The notes beneath the pieces are model-generated. The model saw nothing but the letters and a program-made list of their open reading frames with translations, made no database searches and was not told the DNA's origin. This document shows, piece after piece, positions 8,628 to 17,649 of a stretch of 64,000 bases of DNA (position 1 is the first letter of the stretch; each line of letters begins with the position of its first letter). The stretch comes from Xanthomonas indica (lineage in GTDB: Bacteria; Pseudomonadota; Gammaproteobacteria; Xanthomonadales; Xanthomonadaceae). Both the position numbers and the translations under genes were made by a program. The stretch covers positions 195,001 through 259,000 of the forward strand of contig NZ_CP131914.1 of NCBI RefSeq assembly GCF_040529045.1, read 5' to 3'.

Positions 8628-10964
8628 TCAGAACGTCGGCGTCAGCCCCGGCAGCACCGCCTGCAGCTGGGCGCGGAACAGTGCCTTGATCCGCTCCAGC
8701 GCCGCCGCGTTGTCGGCCTCGAAGCGCAGCACCAGCACCGGCGTGGTGTTGGAGGCGCGCACCAGGCCCCAGCCGTCGGGGAAATCGGCGCGCAGGCCGT
8801 CGATGGTCAGCAGCCGCGCACCGGCGAACGGCGAGCCGTCCTGCTGCGCCCGGGCGGCCAGGTCGGCGACCAGCGCGTGCGCATCCTGCCCGTCCACCGG
8901 CAGCTTGATCTCCGGCGTGGCCACGCTGTCGGGCAACTCGGCCAGCACTTCCGACGGCGCTTCCTCGCGCTGGGCCAGGATCTCCAGCAATCGCGCCGCC
9001 GCGTACAGGCCGTCGTCGAACCCGTACCAGCGCTCCTTGAAGAAGAAGTGGCCGCTCATCTCGCCGGCCAGCTCGGCGTCGGTCTCGCGCATCTTTGCCT
9101 TGATCAGCGAATGCCCGGTCTTCCAGACCAGCGGGCTGCCGCCGTTGCGCAGCACGTAGTCGGACAGCTTGCCGGTGCACTTGACGTCGTAGATCACCAG
9201 CGCGCCGGGATTGCGTTGCAGCACGTCGGCGGCGAACAGCATCAGCAGGCGGTCCGGATAGATCACCGTGCCGTCCTTGGTGACCACGCCGAGGCGGTCG
9301 GCGTCGCCGTCGAAGGCCACGCCCAGGTCGGCGTCGAAGCGCCGCACGGTCTGCACCAGGTCCTCCAGGTTGCGCGGCTCGCTGGGGTCGGGATGGTGGT
9401 TGGGGAAGGTGCCGTCGACGTCGCAGTACAGCGGCACCACCTCGGCGCCGATCGCCTCCAGCAGCCGCGGCGCCAGTTCGCCGCCGACGCCGTTGCCGGC
9501 ATCGGCCACGACCTTGAGCGGGCGGTCCAGCTGCACGTCGTCGGCGATGCGCTGGATGTAGTCGTCGCCGACGGCGCGCTGCTGCAGCCGGCCCGGTTCC
9601 TCGGCAGTGGGCAGGCAGCCGGTGCTGATCCGCGCGTGCAGGTCGGCGATGGCGGCGCCGGACAGGGTCTCGCCGCCGATCACGATCTTGAAGCCGTTGT
9701 AGTCGGCCGGGTTGTGGCTGCCGGTGACCGCCACGCAGCTGCCGGCGCGCAGGTGATAGGCGGCGAAGTACACCACCGGGGTCGGCGCCAGGCCGATGTC
9801 GGTGACATGGCAGCCGGCGCGGCGCAGGCCTTCGATCAGCGCCGCCGACAGCTCCGGCCCGGACAGGCGGCCATCGCGGCCGACCACCACCTCGTTGAGT
9901 CCCTGTTCCTGCATCACCGCGCCGATCGCCTGGCCGATCAGTGCCGCGACCTGCGGGCTGAGGTCGCGGCCGACCACGCCGCGGATGTCGTAGGCGCGGA
10001 AGATCTCCGGCGCCACCGTGAACGCCGGCACCGGCTTGGCCGGCGCGGCCTCCTCGGCGGCGGGCGGCGGCGGCGGCGGCGGCTCCTGGCGTTGCAGGCT
10101 CTGCTGCAGGGTGTGTTCTTCGGTGGCCGCCGCGCCGGCGCGGCGCGCCCGCGGCTGCGGCAGGCGCCCACGCGCGGCCAGCAACAGCAGTGCGCCGAGC
10201 ACCGCGCACAGGCCGGCGACCAGCAGGCAGGGCAGCGCGCCCAGCCCAAGCGGACCGGCTTCGGTATCCGGCAGCGAGGCGACCATGCGCAGGCCGCTGT
10301 CGCCGACCGGCCGCGACAGCGCGTCGGCGCGATCGTGCAGCGCATTGTCGCCGGCGGCGATCACGTCATAGCCGCCCTGGCGCAGGGCCAGGTAGCCGGT
10401 GCCCGGCACCGATGCCTGCGCGACCGGATCGGTCAGCAGCGCCAGCGGCAGGCGCAGGTAGACCACCCCGGCGCTGCCGCCCAGCGACGCCGGCGCGGCC
10501 AGGCCCAGCCGCGGGCCGCCGCCGTCGCGGATCACCGCGCTGGCCAGCTTGCCGGTCAGCAGGGCCTTTTCCAGCAGCGCCAGGCGGCCGTAGCCGAAGC
10601 GCGCCGTATCGGCATAGCCCGGCTCCAGGTCGGCGGGCAGCACCAGCGCGTCCTCGGCCTGCGCCCAGTCCGCACGCAGCGCCTGCGCGGCGGCCGCGGC
10701 ATCGCCGCGGCTCAGGGCCGCCTGCACGGCCGGCTGCTGCAGGCGCTCGGACAGGCGCTTGCCCGCGCCGGCCAGCGCCTGCTGGGTCTGCATGACCGCG
10801 GCATCGCGTGCCTGCTCCAGCGTGGCGGCGGCCTGCTCGGCCCGCCATTGCTCGACCCCGCTCCAGCCGAACCAGACCACCAACAGCACCAGCAGCACCG
10901 TCAGCAGAGGCGCCACCTTGCGCAAACCCTGCGGCACCGGCCGCGCTTGTGTTGCCTCGCTCAT
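8628..10964 (-). CDS. algC: Membrane-anchored phosphomannomutase/phosphoglucomutase (AlgC-like)
   Basis: The C-terminal half (about residues 318-778) is an alpha-D-phosphohexomutase interconverting hexose 6- and 1-phosphates for exopolysaccharide and LPS precursors. It has the phosphoserine loop TGSHNP (Ser416), the metal loop FDGDADRLG, and the sugar-binding GEMSGHFFF. Ahead of it is an extra 317 residues: a membrane segment (17-35), a roughly 200-residue probably periplasmic domain, a second membrane segment (239-264), and a Pro-rich linker. Pseudomonas AlgC is about 463 residues, so the sensor-like anchor is a large addition. It follows dut in the order radC, coaBC, dut, algC known from pseudomonads. 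AGGGGA precedes the start. Confidence 0.9.
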   Translation of the reverse strand: MSEATQARPVPQGLRKVAPLLTVLLVLLVVWFGWSGVEQWRAEQAAATLEQARDAAVMQTQQALAGAGKRLSERLQQPAVQAALSRGDAAAAAQALRADWAQAEDALVLPADLEPGYADTARFGYGRLALLEKALLTGKLASAVIRDGGGPRLGLAAPASLGGSAGVVYLRLPLALLTDPVAQASVPGTGYLALRQGGYDVIAAGDNALHDRADALSRPVGDSGLRMVASLPDTEAGPLGLGALPCLLVAGLCAVLGALLLLAARGRLPQPRARRAGAAATEEHTLQQSLQRQEPPPPPPPAAEEAAPAKPVPAFTVAPEIFRAYDIRGVVGRDLSPQVAALIGQAIGAVMQEQGLNEVVVGRDGRLSGPELSAALIEGLRRAGCHVTDIGLAPTPVVYFAAYHLRAGSCVAVTGSHNPADYNGFKIVIGGETLSGAAIADLHARISTGCLPTAEEPGRLQQRAVGDDYIQRIADDVQLDRPLKVVADAGNGVGGELAPRLLEAIGAEVVPLYCDVDGTFPNHHPDPSEPRNLEDLVQTVRRFDADLGVAFDGDADRLGVVTKDGTVIYPDRLLMLFAADVLQRNPGALVIYDVKCTGKLSDYVLRNGGSPLVWKTGHSLIKAKMRETDAELAGEMSGHFFFKERWYGFDDGLYAAARLLEILAQREEAPSEVLAELPDSVATPEIKLPVDGQDAHALVADLAARAQQDGSPFAGARLLTIDGLRADFPDGWGLVRASNTTPVLVLRFEADNAAALERIKALFRAQLQAVLPGLTPTF

Positions 10965-10979
10965 GCAGACGATCCCCTG

Positions 10980-11450
10980 TCAGCGCACTCCGGTATGGCC
11001 GAATCCACCCGTTCCCCTGGCGCTGTCGGCAAAAGTATCCACCACCTGCAGGGCGACGCGCACGACCGGCATCACCACTAACTGCGCGATGCGATCGCCG
11101 GGGGCGATGGTGAAGTCCTCGCGGCCGCGGTTCCAGACGCTGATCAGCAACGGCCCCTGGTAGTCGGCATCGATCAGGCCGGTACCGTTGCCCAACACGA
11201 TGCCGTGACGGTGGCCCAGGCCCGAGCGCGGCAGCACCACCGCGCACAGCTGCGGATCGGCGATGTAGATGGACAGGCCACTGGGGATCAGCGCGGTGTC
11301 GCCCGGCGCCAGGGTCAGCGGCGCCTCGGTGGCCGCGCGCAGGTCGAGCCCGGCGCTGGCTTCGGTGGCGTAGTCGGGCAGCGGCCAGCTGTCGCCGAAG
11401 CGCGGATCCAGCAGTTTCACCTGCAGCGGATAGGGCGTGGGAGTGCTCAT
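10980..11450 (-). CDS. dut: Deoxyuridine 5'-triphosphate nucleotidohydrolase
   Basis: dUTPase removes dUTP to keep uracil out of DNA and supplies dUMP for thymidylate. The 156-residue protein has the trimeric dUTPase motifs in order: [17 protein letters not shown], the substrate-binding [16 protein letters not shown], and the flexible C-terminal [10 protein letters not shown]. The start ATG overlaps the coaBC stop (ATGA), so the two genes are probably translationally coupled. The phosphomannomutase gene begins 15 bp after it. Confidence 0.97.
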   Translation of the reverse strand: MSTPTPYPLQVKLLDPRFGDSWPLPDYATEASAGLDLRAATEAPLTLAPGDTALIPSGLSIYIADPQLCAVVLPRSGLGHRHGIVLGNGTGLIDADYQGPLLISVWNRGREDFTIAPGDRIAQLVVMPVVRVALQVVDTFADSARGTGGFGHTGVR

Positions 11451-12736
11451 GCGTGCAGCCTCTGCGCGATCAGGTCCAGCAGTTGTTCGGCCAGCTGCGT
11501 CTTGGAGACCGCCGGGAAGTCGCGTTCGCCATCCTGCCAATAGGCGGTGGCCGCGTTCTGGTCGCTCTCGAAGCCGTTGCCGGCCACCCCCACCCGGTTG
11601 GCCACGATCAGGTCCAGGTGCTTGTCGGCGAGTTTGCCACGGGCATAGCGCTCGATGTCGTGGGTCTCGGCGGCGAAGCCGACCACCAGCTTCAGCGCCT
11701 GGGTCTGCGCGGCGACCTCGGCCAGGATGTCCGGGGTGCGGGTCAACTCCAGGGTCAGGGTCTCGCCGCTCTTCTTGATCTTCTGCGCCGCCACTTGTTT
11801 TGGCGTGTAATCGGCGACCGCGGCGGTGCCGATGTAGATGTCCGCCGGCAGCGCGCCGAGCACCGCTTCGCGCATCTGCGCGGCCGAGCGCACGTCGATG
11901 CGCTGCACGCCGTCGGGTGTAGACAAATGCACCGGCCCGCTGACCAGCACCACCTCGGCGCCCTGCCGGGCGGCGGCGGCGGCCAGGGCGTAGCCCATCT
12001 TGCCGCTGCTGCGGTTGCCCAGGTAGCGCACCGGATCCAGGTCTTCGTAGGTGGGGCCGGCGCTGATCACCATGCGCAGGCCGCGCAAGGCGCCAGTGCC
12101 AGCGCCCGTGCCAGACCGCGACGGGATGGCGACGTTGGCGTTGGCGGCGGGCGGGGCAACCGACGCGGCGCCCTGGTCGGTGCGCCCAGCGAGCGCGGCG
12201 ACGATCTGCTCGGGTTCGGCCAGGCGGCCGGGGCCGGACTCGCCTTCGGCCAGCGGGCCGTCGTTCGGGCCGACCACCTGCGCGCCGCGCTGGCGCAGGG
12301 TGGCGATGTTGGCCTGGGTGGCCGGATGCAGCCACATGCGGTGGTTCATGGCCGGGCACACGGTCAGCGGCGCGGTGCTGGCCAGGCACAGCGTGCCCAC
12401 CAGGTCGTCGGCCAGCCCGTGCGCCAGGCGCGCCAGCAGGTCGGCGGTGGCCGGCGCCACCACGATCTGTTCGGCCCAGCGGGCCAGTTCCAGGTGGCCC
12501 ATCGCCTGCTCGGCCCCGCTGTCCCACAGCGTGGTGCGGGTGAGATGACCCGACAGCGCCTGGAAGCTCAGCGGGGTAACGAACTGCTGCGCGCCGGCGG
12601 TCATCGCCACCTGCACCTCGGCGCCGGCGTCGCGCAGGCGCCGCACCAGTTCCAGCGCCTTGTAGGCGGCGATTCCCCCGCCGACGCACAACAGCACACG
12701 TCGCCCCTGCAGGGGCCTCTCGAAAATCGGGGTCAC
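11447..12736 (-). CDS. coaBC: Bifunctional phosphopantothenoylcysteine decarboxylase/synthase
   Basis: CoaBC adds cysteine to 4'-phosphopantothenate and decarboxylates the product, two steps of coenzyme A synthesis. The N-terminal flavin-dependent CoaC half shows [16 protein letters not shown] and CPAMNHRMW. The C-terminal CoaB half shows [27 protein letters not shown] and the VADYTP/KIKK segment. Between the halves (about residues 190-222) is an Ala/Ser/Gly-rich linker longer than I expect for this family. The start is a GTG at 12736 with AGGA 10 nt upstream. It is divergent from radC and leads the coaBC-dut-algC operon. Confidence 0.96.
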   Translation of the reverse strand: MTPIFERPLQGRRVLLCVGGGIAAYKALELVRRLRDAGAEVQVAMTAGAQQFVTPLSFQALSGHLTRTTLWDSGAEQAMGHLELARWAEQIVVAPATADLLARLAHGLADDLVGTLCLASTAPLTVCPAMNHRMWLHPATQANIATLRQRGAQVVGPNDGPLAEGESGPGRLAEPEQIVAALAGRTDQGAASVAPPAANANVAIPSRSGTGAGTGALRGLRMVISAGPTYEDLDPVRYLGNRSSGKMGYALAAAAARQGAEVVLVSGPVHLSTPDGVQRIDVRSAAQMREAVLGALPADIYIGTAAVADYTPKQVAAQKIKKSGETLTLELTRTPDILAEVAAQTQALKLVVGFAAETHDIERYARGKLADKHLDLIVANRVGVAGNGFESDQNAATAYWQDGERDFPAVSKTQLAEQLLDLIAQRLHA

Positions 12737-12832
12737 GTCGGGAATGTCCTACCCATACAAGGACGATTAGCTTACCCGATGGTTTTTGGCGGCCTGATAC
12801 CGTTGCGCCATGTCGGCCGGCACCCTGGCGAT

Positions 12833-13507
12833 ATGCACATCTCCGACTGGCCCTGCGAAGAACGTCCCCGGGAAAAGCTGCTGGCACGCGGCCCCCGGGC
12901 CCTTTCCGACGCCGAACTGCTGGCGATCTTTCTCGGCTCCGGCCTGCCCGGCAGCGACGCGGTGCGCACCTCGCGCGACCTGCTGCAGCGGCACGGGCCG
13001 TTGCGCACGCTGCTGGACCGAACGCCCGGCGACCTGGTGCGCCTGCCCGGGCTGGGGCCGGCGCGCGCCTGCCAGCTGTCGGCGGCGCTGGAACTGGGCC
13101 AGCGCCACCTGGCCGCGGAACTGCAGCGTGGCGACACCCTCAGCAACCCGGTCAGCGCCGGCCGCTACTTCGCGCAACGCCTGCGGTCGCGGCCCTACGA
13201 GGTGTTCGCCGCGCTGTTCCTGGACACCCGGCACCGCTGGCTGGCTTTCGAGGAGCTGTTCCAGGGCACCCTGGACGGCGCCGAGGTGCACCCGCGCGAG
13301 GTGGTGCGGCGTGCGCTCATGCTCAATGCCGCGGCGGTGATCATCGGCCACAACCACCCGTCCGGAAACCCGGAACCCTCGCCCGCCGACCGCGCGGTCA
13401 CCCACCGGCTCAAACAGGCGCTGGACCTGATCGACGTGCGCCTGCTCGACCATTTCATCGTGGGCGACGGCGTGCCGGTCTCGATGGCATCGCGCGGCTG
13501 GGCCTGA
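12833..13507 (+). CDS. radC: RadC family JAB1/MPN protein
   Basis: RadC-family proteins carry a JAB1/MPN+ metalloprotease fold. The old DNA repair assignment is doubtful, and roles in competence or natural transformation have been proposed. The 224-residue protein has an N-terminal helix-hairpin-helix-like region ([21 protein letters not shown]) and the complete metal motif [14 protein letters not shown] near residues 173-186. The length equals the family norm. It is divergent from coaBC, an arrangement conserved in many gammaproteobacteria. The ATG at 12833 gives the canonical MHISDWP start. Confidence 0.93.
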   Translation: MHISDWPCEERPREKLLARGPRALSDAELLAIFLGSGLPGSDAVRTSRDLLQRHGPLRTLLDRTPGDLVRLPGLGPARACQLSAALELGQRHLAAELQRGDTLSNPVSAGRYFAQRLRSRPYEVFAALFLDTRHRWLAFEELFQGTLDGAEVHPREVVRRALMLNAAAVIIGHNHPSGNPEPSPADRAVTHRLKQALDLIDVRLLDHFIVGDGVPVSMASRGWA

Positions 13508-13707
13508 GCCGCGGCGCGGGGCAGGCCTTGCCGGCCTGGCACGCGCGCCCGGCGGGCCAACGGCGGCCACGGCCATGCCGCCGCGCAGCGGTCTGGCCGG
13601 CGCGGGCCTGCGGCCGCGTCACGGCTGAGGTCGGGCTGAACCCGGGACGGGCCGGGAGGCGGCGGGTCGGGTAAAATCGCCGGTTCCGCGCTTCAAGCAG
13701 AGATCTC

Positions 13708-15396
13708 GTGAAATCCCAACTCCGCGCCCTGATCGGTCAAGGCATCGAAGCCTTGCGCGCCAATGGCACCCTGCCGGCCGACACCCTGCCGCCGGACTTC
13801 GTGGTCGAGCGGCCCAAGACCCGCGAGCACGGCGACTTCGCCACCAACGCGGCAATGCTGCTGGCCAAGGCCGCGCGCACCAATCCGCGCGCCCTGGCCC
13901 AGCAACTGGTGGACGCGCTGCCGGCCAACGACGATGTCAGCAAGGTCGAGATCGCCGGCCCGGGCTTCATCAATTTCCACCTCGGCCCCGGCGCCTACCA
14001 GCGCGAGGTGCTGACGGTGCTCAAGCAGGGCGAGGACTATGGCCACAGCCTGGTCGGCAACGGCCGCACCGTGGGCGTGGAGTACGTCTCGGCCAATCCG
14101 ACCGGCCCGCTGCACGTCGGCCACGGCCGCGCCGCGGCCATCGGCGACTGCCTGGCGCGCCTGCTCGAGGCCAACGGCTGGAACGCCAAGCGCGAGTTCT
14201 ACTACAACGACGGCGGCAACCAGATCGAGAACCTGGCCCGCTCGGTGCAGGCGCGCGCCCAGGGCAAGACCCCGGACAGCCCGGACTGGCCGGAGGAAGG
14301 CTACCGTGGCGACTACATCCAGGACGTGGCCGACGCCTACCTGGCCGGCGCCGCGGTGGACCTGGAAGGCCACGTGGTCACCGGCGCCAGGGATCCGCAG
14401 GATCTGGACGCGATCCGCCGCTTCGCCGTGGCCTATCTGCGCAACGAGCAGAACCACGACCTGGCCGCGTTCGGCGTGGATTTCGACATCTACTTCCTGG
14501 AAAGCTCGCTGTACCGCGACGGCAAGGTCGAGGAGGCGGTGCAGAAGCTGATCGCCTCCGGCCACACCTACGAGGACGGCGGCGCGCTGTGGCTGAAATC
14601 CACCGATTTCGGCGACGACAAGGACCGGGTGATGCGCAAGTCCGACGGCAGCTACACCTATTTCGTGCCGGACGTGGCCTACCACCTGAGCAAGTGGCAG
14701 CGCGGCTACGTGCGCGCCATCACCGAGCTGGGCGCCGACCACCACGGCTCGCTGGCGCGAGTGCGCGCCGGCCTGCAGGCGATGGACCTGGGCATCCCCA
14801 AGGGCTGGCCGGAATACGTGCTGCACCAGATGGTCACGGTGATGCGCGGCGGCGAGGAAGTGAAACTGTCCAAGCGCGCCGGCAGCTACCTGACCCTGCG
14901 CGACCTGATCGAGGAGGCCGGCCGCGACGCCACCCGCTGGTTCCTGATCGCGCGCAAGCCCGATTCCCAGCTCACCTTCGACATCGACCTGGCGCGCCAG
15001 CAGAGCAACGACAACCCGGTGTTCTACGTGCAGTACGCGCATGCCCGCGTGTGCAGCCTGCTGCGCCAGGCGCAGGAGAAGAAGCTGGACTACGACCAGG
15101 CCGACGGCCAGGCGCAACTGAACCGGCTGAACGACACGACCTCGCTGGAATTGATGCAGGAACTCTCGCGCTACCCGGAAGTGGTGGAGAATGCGGGGCA
15201 TGCGCTGGAGCCGCATCTGATCGCGCAGTACCTGCGCGAACTGGCCACGGCCTTCCACACCTGGTACCACGGCACCCCGGTGCTGGTGGACGACGCCGGC
15301 GAACGCAACGCCAAGCTGACCCTGGCGGTGGCGGCGCAGCAGGTCTTGGCGAACGGTCTGAACCTCCTGGGCGTCTCGGCCCCGGAAAAAATGTGA
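13708..15396 (+). CDS. argS: Arginyl-tRNA synthetase
   Basis: This class I synthetase charges tRNA-Arg in the cytoplasm. The 562-residue protein has the N-terminal additional domain that recognises the tRNA D-loop, the HIGH motif as HVGH (136-139, in [14 protein letters not shown]), the KMSK-like KLSKR (386-390), and the helical anticodon-binding domain ending in LGVSAPEKM. The start is a GTG at 13708. The SPOR protein gene begins 15 bp after the stop, so the pair is probably an operon, as in other xanthomonads and pseudomonads. Confidence 0.97.
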   Translation: MKSQLRALIGQGIEALRANGTLPADTLPPDFVVERPKTREHGDFATNAAMLLAKAARTNPRALAQQLVDALPANDDVSKVEIAGPGFINFHLGPGAYQREVLTVLKQGEDYGHSLVGNGRTVGVEYVSANPTGPLHVGHGRAAAIGDCLARLLEANGWNAKREFYYNDGGNQIENLARSVQARAQGKTPDSPDWPEEGYRGDYIQDVADAYLAGAAVDLEGHVVTGARDPQDLDAIRRFAVAYLRNEQNHDLAAFGVDFDIYFLESSLYRDGKVEEAVQKLIASGHTYEDGGALWLKSTDFGDDKDRVMRKSDGSYTYFVPDVAYHLSKWQRGYVRAITELGADHHGSLARVRAGLQAMDLGIPKGWPEYVLHQMVTVMRGGEEVKLSKRAGSYLTLRDLIEEAGRDATRWFLIARKPDSQLTFDIDLARQQSNDNPVFYVQYAHARVCSLLRQAQEKKLDYDQADGQAQLNRLNDTTSLELMQELSRYPEVVENAGHALEPHLIAQYLRELATAFHTWYHGTPVLVDDAGERNAKLTLAVAAQQVLANGLNLLGVSAPEKM

Positions 15397-15411
15397 GTGG
15401 AGAAGCGGTAA

Positions 15412-16266
15412 ATGGCAGCACGACGCGGTAAGACCCAGGCTCGACGCAACACCGGCAACGGCACGCCCGGGTGGGTGTGGCTGATCGCCGGCGCGGCGAT
15501 CGCCGCGGTGGTGTTCCTCGGCGCGCCGGGCCTGTTCAAGAAGGATGGCGACTTCCTGCGCGTGGGCGGCCCGCGCGCCAATCCGGATGCGCAACCGGCA
15601 CCGGTGGCCGATGCCGACGTCGATGCGGCGCCGGACCTGCCCAAGCCCGCCGCCAACGCGGCCGGCAGCACCAAGCCGGAGGCGAAGAAGGACGCGCAGA
15701 CCCAGTACGACTTCTACACCCTGCTGCCCGGCAAGGAAGTGCAGATGTCCGACGCCGAACTGGCCGCCAGCGCGCGCGCCGAGGCGGCTCGCCAGGCCAA
15801 GGCGCAGGCCGCTGCGGGTGCGACTGCCGCCGCGACCGGCACCACGCCGGCGGCGGCCACGGCCGCGCCGACGGCAACCGCGGCCAATCCGACCCCGCTG
15901 CCGGAAACGCCGAGCGTGGCGGCCAGCACCGCGGCCACCCCGGCGGCGTCCAGGCCGACGGCGACCACGGCCACGCCGGCCGCGACCACCGCACCGGCCG
16001 CGGCAGCGGCAGCGGCAACCGCCGCGCCCGACAACGCGCGCTACATCCTGCAGGCCGGCTCATTCGGCGCCTCCGGCGACGCCGAGTCGACCAAGGCCAA
16101 GCTGGCGATGCTGGGCCTGTCGGCGCGCGTGGAATCGGCGCAGATCAGCGGCAAGACCGTCTACCGCGTGCGCATGGGCCCTTACGGCACCGCCAGCGAG
16201 TTGGCCGAGGCCAAGCAGAAGTTGAACGGCAGCGGGCTGTCGGCGATCGCGATCAAGGCGCAGTGA
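15412..16266 (+). CDS. SPOR-domain cell division protein (FtsN-like)
   Basis: This is likely an inner-membrane protein that binds septal peptidoglycan. The 284 residues comprise a basic N-terminus (AARRGKTQARRNTG), one membrane segment (about 21-40, WVWLIAGAAIAAVVFLGA), a long Ala/Thr/Pro-rich low-complexity periplasmic linker (about 60-200), and a C-terminal SPOR domain (about 205-284) starting ARYILQAGSFGASGDAE. SPOR domains bind glycan strands stripped of stem peptides. GGAGAA precedes the ATG. The low-complexity linker is rich in Ala codons and gives long false ORFs on the other strand. Confidence 0.88.
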   Translation: MAARRGKTQARRNTGNGTPGWVWLIAGAAIAAVVFLGAPGLFKKDGDFLRVGGPRANPDAQPAPVADADVDAAPDLPKPAANAAGSTKPEAKKDAQTQYDFYTLLPGKEVQMSDAELAASARAEAARQAKAQAAAGATAAATGTTPAAATAAPTATAANPTPLPETPSVAASTAATPAASRPTATTATPAATTAPAAAAAAATAAPDNARYILQAGSFGASGDAESTKAKLAMLGLSARVESAQISGKTVYRVRMGPYGTASELAEAKQKLNGSGLSAIAIKAQ

Positions 16267-16645
16267 AGCCGGGATTGGGGAATCGGGATTCGGGAATGGG
16301 TGAAGCGGTCTGCGTGCTGTTCTCGCCTCTGTGTGCATGCATGCGTCGTCGCCATTGACGCGCCGACGCTGATGTGACGCGCTGCAGTCCACTGTCCGCG
16401 ACCTACCGGCGATCGAGCAAGGCGCGGTAGCGCCGGAAATCGGGATTAGGGCATCGGGAATGGGAAGAGCGAGTGCTCGCCCGTTCCCTGTTGCGTGCGG
16501 GCGCGGGAACGCGCGTGGGGGTTGCCGTAGCGGCCGTGATCGCGCGCATGCGGTGATCCTCCGCGAGCGCAGGGCGGTGTCGACACCCTGCCACCGCATT
16601 TGCTTTTACCATTCCCGATTCCCCCCTCCCGATTCCCGGCCCCCA
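16261..16645. repeat. Gene-free stretch with three GGGATT-type dispersed repeat copies
   Basis: There is no gene here. Three copies of the element lie at about 16268-16300, 16437-16463 and (inverted) 16608-16640. Each is built of GGGATT, GGGAAT or CGGGATT units. The last copy abuts the ydfG start codon. The rest shows no promoter I can defend. Confidence 0.6.
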
Positions 16646-17401
16646 ATGACCCAGACTGCCCTGATCACCGGTGCCACTTCCGGTTTCGGCGCCGCCGCCG
16701 TGCGCCGCTTCGTCGACGCCGGCTGGCGCGTGATCGCCACCGGCCGCCGCGCCGAGCGCCTGCAGCCGCTGCTGGACGCCTTCGGCGCCGAGCGCGTGCA
16801 CATCGCCGCCTTCGACATCCGCGACACCGACGCGCTGGACGCGATGCTGGCGGCACTGCCCGAGGCGTTCCGCGGCATCGACCTGCTGGTCAACAACGCC
16901 GGGCTGGCCCAGGGCACCGCGCCCGCGCAGGCCGCGCAACTGGACGACTGGCGCACGATGATCGACACCAACATCACCGCGCTGGTGACGCTGACCCATC
17001 GCCTGCTACCGACGCTGATCCAGCGCCGTGGCGCGATCATCAACATCAGTTCGGTCGCCGCGCTGTATCCCTACCCCGGCGGCAACACCTACGGCGGCAC
17101 CAAGGCCTTCGTCAGCCAGTTCTCGCTGGGCCTGCGCTCGGACCTGCACGGCACCGGCGTGCGCGTGACCGCGATCGAACCGGGCATGGCCGAGACCGAA
17201 TTCACCCTGGTCCGCACCCATGGCGACCAGAAGGCCTCGGACACGCTCTACCAGGGCGCGCAGCCGATGACCGCCGACGACATCGCCGAGCAGATCTTCT
17301 GGGTGGCGACGCTGCCGCCGCATCTGAACATCAATCGGCTGGAAATCATGCCGGTGACGCAGTCCTTCGCCGGCTTCCAGGTCGCGCGGCAACCGGCCTG
17401 A
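16646..17401 (+). CDS. ydfG: NADP-dependent 3-hydroxy acid dehydrogenase-like SDR (YdfG-like)
   Basis: This short-chain dehydrogenase probably oxidises 3-hydroxy acids such as L-allo-threonine or 3-hydroxypropionate, by family knowledge. The 251-residue protein has the Rossmann glycine motif TGATSGFGAA, an Arg-rich cofactor loop (TGRRAERL) favouring NADP, the NNAG motif, the catalytic Ser in NISSVAAL, and YGGTKAF as the YxxxK. The EPGMAETEF segment is typical of YdfG. The ATG at 16646 follows a pyrimidine-rich repeat copy, so it lacks a clear ribosome site. Confidence 0.88.
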   Translation: MTQTALITGATSGFGAAAVRRFVDAGWRVIATGRRAERLQPLLDAFGAERVHIAAFDIRDTDALDAMLAALPEAFRGIDLLVNNAGLAQGTAPAQAAQLDDWRTMIDTNITALVTLTHRLLPTLIQRRGAIINISSVAALYPYPGGNTYGGTKAFVSQFSLGLRSDLHGTGVRVTAIEPGMAETEFTLVRTHGDQKASDTLYQGAQPMTADDIAEQIFWVATLPPHLNINRLEIMPVTQSFAGFQVARQPA

Positions 17402-17533
17402 GCGGCCGCGGGGTCGCGCGCGGCCCCGCCACCTGCCCTTTCCCACGCCCTCGCGGCGCAAACATCCCTGCTGTCGCAGGGCAGAGGCCGGCCGGGCATG
17501 CCGGTCGCTCGTCTATTCCGACATCTTTTTAAC

Positions 17534-17551
17534 GAAATGATATAACATCAC
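17534..17551 (+). promoter_or_regulatory. Zur-like operator upstream of first TonB receptor
   Basis: The site reads GAAATGATATAACATCAC, with a near-palindromic ATGATATAACAT core. It closely resembles the Zur box of Escherichia coli znu genes (GAAATGTTATAATATCAC). It lies about 100 bp before the receptor start, in the only AT-rich patch of this intergenic region. Zinc control is an inference. Confidence 0.45.
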
Positions 17552-17649
17552 GCAAATGGTGACGCGCTCGTGGATCGGACCGCGCACCATCCGCTCGCCC
17601 GCAGCCCGCCGCTGCCGCCAGCCTCCACTCCCCTTCGTCCGCAGACACC

